Shown: piece by piece, positions 55,700-64,000 of the stretch
Layout: each line of letters starts with the position of its first letter
Numbering within the stretch: the stretch's first letter is position 1
Assembly (NCBI GenBank): GCA_015680685.1
Contig: MNCI01038211.1
Span: forward strand, 451,859-515,858
DNA: 64,000 bases
Origin: Gnetum montanum
Lineage: Eukaryota > Streptophyta > Gnetopsida > Gnetales > Gnetaceae
Reading direction: 5' to 3'
Program-made: the position numbers and the translations under genes
Notes under the pieces: model-generated
Told to the model about the DNA's origin: nothing
What the model saw: only the letters and a program-made list of their open reading frames with translations
The model's database searches: none

Positions 55700-57480
55700 T
55701 TTCTTCAAAAGGTTTTAGCAAGGAATCCTTCTAGGCCTCTAGTATGCATGTTTCTCATCTTATAATAGAAGTATAGTGAAGTATTCTTAAAGTAGAAATT
55801 ACAGTAGAAGAAATCAAAGTAGCGGTCTTTAGTTTAGCAAATGGTAAAGATTTGGGCTTTGATGGTTTTTGTATTGAAATTTTTAAGAAGCATTGGTACA
55901 TCATTGGAGATTATTTCTTTTATGTTTTCCAAGAAACGATTAAAAATATCTCTCTAGGTAAAAATATTAATAAAGATTTGATTCATCTTCTTCCTAGAAA
56001 TAAATATCTTTAACAAATTAGTAATTAGAGGCCTATTATTCTTCTTAACATTACTTGTAAAATTTTAGCTAAATGCATAGCTTGCCAAATTCATAAGATT
56101 AGTAAAGATATCATAAAACCTAAGCAGACTAGTTTTATTAAAGGTAGACATATCTTAAATAATGTTATTGTACCTTGGGAGGAAATGTAGTTGGCTTTTG
56201 ATATTAATCAAGATATTATATTTATTAAATATGATTATGCCAAAGGTTATGACATGATTGAATGAAATTTCATTATTTTTTATCTCTATAAACAAAGAAC
56301 TGATGATTATTTTATTTGACTTTTCTATACCCTACTCACTAATGCTAAAGGTCAAGTTGTTACTAATTGTGGATTAAGTTTCTCTTTTTTTCCCCTTATA
56401 GTTAGTTTATCAAGGTTTTCCTCTAGCTCCCTTTCTTTTTATTATTGCTATATATTTTCTTTCACACAATCTACATTATGATATACAAAGGAATTTCATT
56501 AAGATAATTTCAATTAATAAGAAAGGTACATAATTTTTGGGCTTCTTCTAAAACTTCTTATGAGAGACGTAATCAATTTATAGAGTTTCTTAGAATATTT
56601 GCACTAGTAGCAAGAAAGATATAGGACATAGCCTTATTAATTGTTATAACCAAGTATTTCTCTTGCAAAAAAAAAAATAGATTGCAAAGTACATTAGTGA
56701 AGATGATGTTTGGATGCTCCTTTTAAGAAACTATCTTATGCAAGAAAAATGTGAGAATAAAAATGGTTAGTCTTCTTTTTCCTCAAGCCATTTCTATTCC
56801 TAGTTCTCCAATTCTTAAACAAATTTGCAAAACATTGTGCAATCTTAATAAATATTGAAATTACAATCATAATATAGTTTCAAAAGATATTTTTAAGCAA
56901 ATTAGCCTATGGTGGCTTTCTTTTAATGAAGGAGCTTTAGCTACTACTATATCTAAATTGTGTCCCACTTGGAGCATATTTGATATTACTATAGTTTCTT
57001 ATCAGTGTATGGATAATAGATGGATTACTTGGAATGAAGCTTCTAGCTTCTATGGTTTAAATAAAAGGAGAAAAAAAATTTCAAAAATTAATTTCTAATC
57101 TTTCGAATTTATTTAAAGTTGATAAAAATTTGCATTAAGATTTTATAGATATTTTTGAAAATATGGAAAACATATTTTTCCTTTTAATTCAAAAGTTTCT
57201 TATGTGATTATTACAAAGAATTGTTTTATTCATAAAAAACTCAATAGGGTCTAGAAAATGCAATTATCATTGCACTTTTGGATGAAAAAATGAAATATAT
57301 TTGAAGAGCTCTTACATTTCCTAAAATTCATGTTTTTTTATGATGTCTTATTCATCAAGGTCTTTCTATCAACACTCATCTTAAACATATGAGAAATATT
57401 TCTCCTCAATGTCCTCTTTCATTTTCTCATGTTTTTTTAGTGTCCTATTCCTCAACATTCATGGAAATAAACATCTAGAA
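55700..57480 (+). pseudogene. 5'-truncated LINE (L1-type) reverse transcriptase
   Basis: Non-LTR retrotransposon ORF2. From 55805: VEEIKVAVFSLANGKD, then GFDGFCIEIFKKHW, LIHLLPRNKYL, NXRPIILLNITCKILAKCIA, KQTSFIKGRHILNNVIV, then the Asp-containing motif IKYDYAKGYDMI (about 56222-56260) and LVYQGFPLAPFLFIIA (56402-56450). The second catalytic block (x-A-D-D) is not readable. Near 57300-57470 a zf-RVT-like C-terminal region appears (FLKFMFF, LIHQGLSINTHLKH, ISPQCPL, CPIPQHSW). No endonuclease domain upstream. Stops and frameshifts are numerous. No poly-A tail or target duplication found. Confidence 0.8.
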
Positions 57481-57506
57481 TTTTTAACATCTTTCAACCA
57501 AGTATT

Positions 57507-57594
57507 AATGAAGTCATTCTTTGTGATTAGCCTACTTTTTCTACTTCATNCAATGAAGTCATTCTTTGTGATTAGCCTACTTTTTCTACTTCAT
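57507..57594. repeat. 43-bp direct duplication across an N
   Basis: 57507-57549 is repeated exactly at 57552-57594 with an N at 57550. Best explained as an unmerged contig overlap. Confidence 0.9.
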
Positions 57595-58217
57595 TTCTTT
57601 ACATTTGAAATTATCTTTGACTACTTATTCTTTACTCTATTTTCCATCAATAAGAGCATAACTATGACCTCTCTTTAGGTATCAAATACTAGATTCTAAT
57701 ATTACTTCTTAGCTACAACTTTAAGCAAGAAAGCTCCTAGTGAAAGGTAAACTTTTAATTTGTTTTCTACATTATTAATATTTTTGAAGGCTCAATGATA
57801 GGAAGCATTCAAATTTTATTGTTATTTCTTCTTTATCTCTTGTTGATATAATTTTTTTTTAGAAAGAGTTTTCTCTTTCTCTTTACAATAAATCTTTTAG
57901 TAAGAAGTAAAAACCTATGCGAGAACTTCTAAATAGAGAGAAAGACTAAAATTTTTCCTACCCTAGAAGGAAGATTTTTTAGGACTGGTTGTAACAATGA
58001 AAACCTAAAAAGGCATCCCCAAAATTATTGTGCTTTTTCTTTAGACTTTTTCTTTGATGATCTAATGTATTCTAAATTTTTTTAATATTGGTATTTATTT
58101 TGTAGTTTCTAACACTTTCCATCCCAATATTATTTTATTATATACTAATATTTTAATTAATCTAGCCTTCTATCCAAGACTTGATGGAAAAGGAATAATT
58201 TGTGATATTTGAAGGCC
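57595..58217. other. AT-rich non-coding stretch
   Basis: No gene recognised. It may include the 3' tail of the LINE. Confidence 0.4.
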
Positions 58218-58442
58218 TTATGGCACATTCAATGTCATTAGGACTAATGGTTATTCATTTTACTATTGGCTCCCCATCGCCAATAGTTTTAGTTTACTAA
58301 TGGTTACTAATAGTTTTACTATTGGCTCCCTAAAATTTATATAAGAGTAATGATAATAACCATTATTCATTTTAAGAGCTTTAGTTTTATGGCACATTCA
58401 ATGTCATTAGGACTAATGATAATAAAACTAAAGCTCTTAAAA
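58218..58442. repeat. 32-bp direct repeat and 21-bp perfect inverted repeat
   Basis: TTATGGCACATTCAATGTCA and the following 12 bases occur at 58218-58249 and again at 58387-58418. A 21-bp perfect inverted repeat (58370-58390 and 58422-58442) flanks a 31-base loop that consists almost wholly of the second direct copy. TTTTACTATTGGCTCCC also occurs twice (about 58258 and 58313). Confidence 0.85.
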
Positions 58443-59025
58443 AATCCTTAAACACTTATAAATCCATATAAGAGTAAAAATAAATACTTTGAAACTTAAA
58501 TAATTTAAAAACCACTTAAAAAGTCCACATTAGCATATTTATGCTCACTTAAGCCTTATTATAGCATGAATTATAATCCAATGGAAAATCCACATTTAAG
58601 GCCACAATACAAAGTCCATTAAGTGGCTAAGTTATAACATGAAAATGTAATGACATAATTTTTATTTAATGTTGAATCTTCTTCTAGCCCCACCTTGAGC
58701 ACCTCCAAAGCTTCCTTCTAAACTTGAATGAAATACATGCAGGAAGAATTAGTACATCTTTACAGTAGAAGAAATCCACTTAGAAGCTCCTTGGAACATA
58801 ACTAGGAAGATGGAGCTCAAACTCCCAAACCACATCGTTAGTGTTACTAAAATATTTATCCACATATACATTAACATAAAATTAATCAAAAATTCATAAA
58901 TTACTCATAGATATTATTTTACTTATAACATTGATATGCCATAAGGTTCTAAAATTAGACACTAGAATTACTACAAGATTGATACTAACTAAAACTAGCC
59001 CTCATGAAAGACAAGAATAACTATT
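58443..59025. other. AT-rich non-coding stretch
   Basis: Nothing recognised on either strand. Confidence 0.4.
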
Positions 59026-59598
59026 TGTCATGTCCCCATTCCAAAATGATGATGATGCATAAACAAGATGGTATCTCTTCATAACAAGTTTTATTGTTAT
59101 CATAACAAGACCTAAAAGGGCAGTTGTAATTAAGACTCGAAAGGGCATGTTGTAATAATGGATGTGTCTCTTGAGGTGATCTTTGGGGGCTTGACCTAAG
59201 ACATTTATACCTGTGCATAGAGTTCATACTAGCATGGAGTGGTGGAGCCGGTAAGGCAAGTCATGAAAGCTAGGTGAAGTGGGACAAGAAGTGGATTGGT
59301 CATCCCTTTTGGCCAAGTTATAGGCCTAACCATGGTGGCAATGTTGGATTGCCTCTAAGTGATAGTTGCCAAAGGAAGAAAACCCCAAGGAACACTCTCA
59401 GAGCATAATCTAGATATACTATTCTATATTAATAAAGCATTCTTTTCTTTCTCTTTCTGCACTTTTTCTATTATTTCCTTTACACATAATGTCGAATGTT
59501 TCATATATTTGATGTTTGGTATATTGTCTTCTTACACATAATGTCTAATACAACATATATTTCACATTTGCCATGACATCTATGAACAGGATGTCACA
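59026..59598 (+). repeat. Probable solo LTR
   Basis: 573 bp starting TGTCATGTCCCC and ending GGATGTCACA, with the short inverted ends (TGTxA/TxACA) usual for LTRs. Flanks are CTATT on the left and TTATT on the right (four of five identical), a plausible decayed target duplication. An AATAAAGCA poly-A-signal-like word lies near 59430. No internal retroelement sequence adjoins either side. Orientation follows the AATAAA position. Confidence 0.45.
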
Positions 59599-59603
59599 TT
59601 ATT

Positions 59604-62600
59604 AGATTATAAATTCTTATGTATGTTTAGGTAATTTGTTGGGTTATGTTATGGCTAGCATGAATCCTATAGCTACCCTAAGGTGCTAGCTCCTCCCACC
59701 ACCCTAAATGAAGTTTGTTACTCAAATGTCAATTTTCAAGTGAACGTGATTGATCTTGCAACCACTACAATTACTTGTCCATTGACAACAAGTTCTAAAC
59801 GAGGTATGATACTAATTCAACTATAATCCCTAAGCCAACATGATTAATTTGCAACCACCATAACTACTTGCCCATTTTCAACAAGTCATGTACCAATGGC
59901 CTTCCAAAATTATACCAATTATGTTTTCTTAACATTGCTTAAGCATTTCAACATATTAAATGTGCCCATACACATCCAAAAGGTCTACCTCTCAATGTCA
60001 TCTAAACACACCACCTCCACTGATTCCATAAGAATATAACACAATTGAAAGATTGAGTGAAATCACAAATTAAAAAGTAATAGAAATGGTGAATTATGGA
60101 TTGATCATCATGACAAGGTTTAGATCAACAATATGATTAGATCATCAATAAAAAATATCATAAATAGGAAAGCAGATACAAGAAAGTTAGCTTCTTATCA
60201 CCATTTATGAAATCAAGAATATTTCCTCTCCCTTAAGAGATTAGCTAAGATTCAAGCTTCAACAAGAAAGAATAGCTTTAGATCTAGAGATTTCCAAGAG
60301 ATCTACTATTCACAAGTACATGCAAGAGAATGGAAGAGAGAGCAATGTACACTTATTGTTAATACAACCAATACTACTACGTATTTAGGCACAAAAGATA
60401 AAATTTTGGAAATTCTAGAAATAAAGAATTAATAATTATTTTCTTTAAAAATAAGATAACACATATTCGCAAAAAGGATCCAATGATAAACCAATCAGTT
60501 AAAGTTACTAGGAAGGTACTATAATGAGTCACATGTTTAAGAATTCATTCTAGGATAAAGTAAAATATAAACTAGAATAAAATACAAATTTTATTTAACA
60601 TTTTCCATAACCATATTTTTACTTTAATTAAAAATATTAGAATAAAACAAAATATGAAAATATAAATTTAATAAATTAATAAAATACCAATAATGAGCCA
60701 CCACCATTCTTCAAGTCTGTTCACACTTAGGAGCAACAAGAATTAGTAAAGATAAATAAAAAATAGACCAAAATAAATAAATAAAAGATAAAATAATTTC
60801 AAAATATTACATGTAAGTAAAGGGTCAAGATCTCAAACTTTAAGATATATAAAAATTAAGAGATCACAAGTTTAAGCCTCAATAACATAAAGAAGGGATA
60901 TTGACATGCATTAACAAGATATATTACCATAAAATATAATATTACATAATAAAATATAACATTACTCTTAAAGAACAAGCATAAAAAATAGATGACAAAG
61001 CAAAGGTTTGAAACTCTAGAATACTATGGTGTTACAAAAGTCCTAGTTGCTCTTTTGCATACATTAATCTACATGCATCATCATCATTAAACATCACTGT
61101 CATTGATCCCTATAAAACTCTTGGCTTAAAACCCTTGTATGCATGGAAGCAATTTGCAAAGAAGTGAGGGTAGATAAAACATGTCTTCTTGTGCTTTTAT
61201 GAATCTTAAATTTTATCTATATAGTTTGACATGTATTGATACCAACCTATCTTTCTAAGAATTTTTGAAGTGTTAATCCTTGCTTATAACAATTTCTATT
61301 CATGACATTTGTATAAGTTATTAACAAAAAGAACATGCTACAACATCTAGCTAGATGAATTAACAAATGAAGATCATAGCTACAACTTAATTAATTCATT
61401 CTTTCAACTTAACTTAGTTTTTTGACATCTAAGAGTTGACTTATGATGCTTAATGGTGCACACAAACATTCTAGATGTAGCTTGTAATGCAAAATAAATA
61501 GTATTTATTCTTGAAAATTTTCTTTATCTTTCTCACAAATAAATTTTAGTACTTATGGAGTTAGGAAGATTGCAAATGGTTTTAAATGGTTAAAATTTAA
61601 CTTTGACTCTAAAAAGAACTTAGAGTTCTTAAAACAAGTATTGGAGGTAATTAAAAAGTGTTACATTAAGATAAATTTATATTTAAGTATAATAGAAATG
61701 ATTAAAGTAGATATCAAAATAAGGAATAGGTGAAATGAGAGAGAAATGGTCCTTTTTATCAATAAAACTATAACCACAAATCATCCAAGAAATGTTTCAA
61801 GAAAAACTATATAATATGAATAAGTTGTAAAACATTATAATGAAATTAGGAAACTAATGAAAATGCTCTCCAAACAAAGCTAGGATTCTCCAATAAAGAA
61901 GAGAATTAAGCATTCTTAACTAAGAAGAAGATCACTTCAATGTTTCTATCTTGCCTCTAGTAGGAATTTTGAAGGTTTATCCTTGTTTGATGATAGAAAA
62001 TACCTAAAAGAAAGAGCTTTTTAAAATTTAACATTGAAAGGATGTAACACTACAATGTTTAGAATGTAGGACCTTTGCTTTGTTATCTTCTTTATATAGG
62101 TGCTTTAACATGAGATTATATTTATCATATGCTCTAATTTAATATTATATTAATAGGTTTTGCTATAGCTAGTGGCTTATACTAGTCTATTTTAGTACCC
62201 TTCATTTATGCTTGTTACGAATAGAACTTGATATCTCTTGGATTGAATGATATGTGATGTATTCTTATAATTATGCATCTTGAGATTTAAACTCAACTTC
62301 TTGTTTTTACGTATTTAAATAAATTGGTATTTTATTATTCTTTTCATTTTGTGTTATTTTTTAATTATTATTACTAACCATTGTTGCTTCCTAAGATGGA
62401 CACATTAGAAGGATTGTGGTGATCCATAGCTGGTATTTTTATATTTATAATTTATAAATATTTTTATAATATTTCTAAGGTTTTGAAAATAATAGAATTA
62501 TATGATGTGGATAATATGTTAAATATAATTTAGGATTTATTTTTATTACTGTCTTATTTCTATTATTCATTAAGAATCCATTCTTGGGTAATGTGAGTTA

Positions 62601-64000
62601 TTTCTTATATTTCACAACCCCTAATCATAGCTATTTTTGAATCATTCAAACTCTTGTCTAGATTCATGTAATCCAATCTTATAGTTATATCATTATTCTT
62701 GATTATTTTCAAATCCTAATTTTTTCCTATCAACACTTGGCATTGGCTTACTTTCTTGACATTAATTGAGTTACTTCCCTCACTCTTACTCTTACTCTCT
62801 TGCTTTCTTGCTATGTGTGAAAAATCTCTCAAAAGTTTCTAGATTTGAATGTATACTAGACGTGTGATCTTGTGTGAAGATATATCTATGTTTGTAAAGT
62901 CCATAATTCCATCCATTCTTACATCAGGTAGAGGAAATGACATTTCTTACATACAATTCTTGTGTCATTCTTTCTAAAATTTTTTTATTAAATTTTCTTT
63001 CTCTCCTTTTGATTTCTAACATGTCTTCTAGCCTTTGTAAAATAACTTGTATTCTCTCACTTTTTTTTGCAATTTCTAGCCTTTTTTATCCTTCAATCCA
63101 ATTTTTTTAGCACCCTTTCGTGCTTATATCCATGATGGTAAGTTTTAGACAATTCTAATTATGCATAAAAACTTAGTTCATTGCAACCTTGCATGGCCAA
63201 CCCATGATATTCTACATACATTACAACCTAAAGTCATGATGGATTTGGGGGTTATGATGGAAGTATAATGGCTAAAATGACACCTTTTTAAAATAGCTTA
63301 GTTGGAGTAACATGGTCTAGGAACACATCTTCTAATTCCCTTGTGCTTGTCCTACAAGTTATTTTTATAGGTCTCATGCTTAGAGAAGACCTGGATGACT
63401 GTGTCTTATTTTTGTGTCTTCTTGAGTTGATTTTTATGATGAAGATTCTTCAAATTTTTGGCATGTTTAGAGGTGTTCTTAAGTTCATGGTATTCTAGGG
63501 TCTATGGGGGACTTGTTGGGAGGCATTTGGAGGCTCTAGATATCAAAACGAGCATTTTTATTTTTGGCACCTACAAAAGAGATGTCTCCCCAAAAAGATA
63601 GATGTCTTCCCTAAAGTGTAGACATTCCAAATCTAGAGAAGATGTCTTCCAAAAATAGTAGATTTCTCTCTTGAGGAAAGGCTTTTACAAGAGACATCTA
63701 CATGAAATAAGAGACATCTATGTTAGTGAAGAAAAAAAGCTCTAGTGTGGCATTTCGATTGGGAAGTATCTAAAAGACTCCTAATCTATCTGGGAAACAC
63801 CTAGGGAGGTAGAAAGAAAGCTTCCTAGGATTCTGAATCTCTATAATTATGTATGCATTCATCCATGAGAAAAGGAGAGACGGTTGGTATGCAAGAAGAG
63901 AGCTTGTAAGCATCAAGAGTGACAAAAAATCCTCTTGAGAGTGGAGAGCTGGGAAAGAGAGTGGGTGAGCACATTGGGTGAGTGCAATAGATGATTGCAA
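59604..64000. other. AT-rich non-coding right end
   Basis: No coding region, RNA gene or retroelement domain could be recognised on either strand. The longest frame (minus 63770-64000) shows no motif. Small features are a (CTCTTA)-rich run near 62780-62800 and a cluster of AGATGTCT/AGACATCT words at 63579-63722. Confidence 0.5.

Noticed and set aside
1-64000. tRNA, rRNA or organelle-derived genes
   Set aside because: I looked for cloverleaf-type and conserved rRNA words by eye and saw none; the tRNA-like matches are primer-binding sites of retroelements.

Overview
This window looks like nuclear DNA of a seed plant, most likely a gymnosperm with a large, repeat-filled genome. That is an inference from AT-rich sequence, no intact host gene, and long, heavily mutated LTR retrotransposons nested inside one another. 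I could not run any database search. Nothing resembles a prokaryote, organelle or virus particle genome. Almost every coding stretch is a fossil, with in-frame stops that often look like C-to-T decay (CAG/CAA/CGA to stop).

Left part (1-14.8 kb). A Tat-like Ty3/gypsy element on the minus strand (element D) carries gag and protease at about 8.06-4.37 kb but no reverse transcriptase where one is expected. A plus-strand, apparently spliced coding region (0.64-3.76 kb) lies tail-to-tail with it. A Ty1/copia gag remnant follows at 10.4-11.6 kb, then dispersed repeats, then a second gag-protease-only Tat-like element (element C, plus strand, from 13.29 kb).

Element A (14832-24700, plus) is an Athila-like Ty3/gypsy element with LTRs, a tRNA-Asp primer-binding site, gag, protease, RT, RNase H and integrase. 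It is flanked by the 5-bp duplication GATAG and splits element C, whose gag and protease resume at 24.7-26.4 kb.

Middle (27-34 kb). A decayed plant nucleoside-phosphorylase-like gene (bark-storage-protein / MTA-nucleosidase-like) lies at 27.6-29.15 kb. Its 3' part plus downstream sequence is duplicated at 30.25-31.54 kb. Minisatellites and TTGACC-rich repeats follow, then about 2 kb with nothing recognisable.

Right part (34-64 kb). Element E (34217-39659) is a relative of A with LTRs and gag but no pol. Element B (41824-52280, minus) is the best-preserved Athila-like copy. It is flanked by ACAAG and inserted inside the integrase of an older chromovirus-like gypsy element (G, minus, about 40.8-55.5 kb). 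A 5'-truncated LINE (55.7-57.5 kb, plus) and a probable solo LTR (59026-59598) come next, and the last 4.4 kb is AT-rich and featureless.

The window has five single-N joins. Four of them abut duplicated or inverted copies of neighbouring sequence and one abuts a 47-base poly-C run, so the window is probably a draft clone assembly with unresolved contig overlaps. Structures touching 2479, 37717, 38699, 43145 and 57550 should be read with that in mind.
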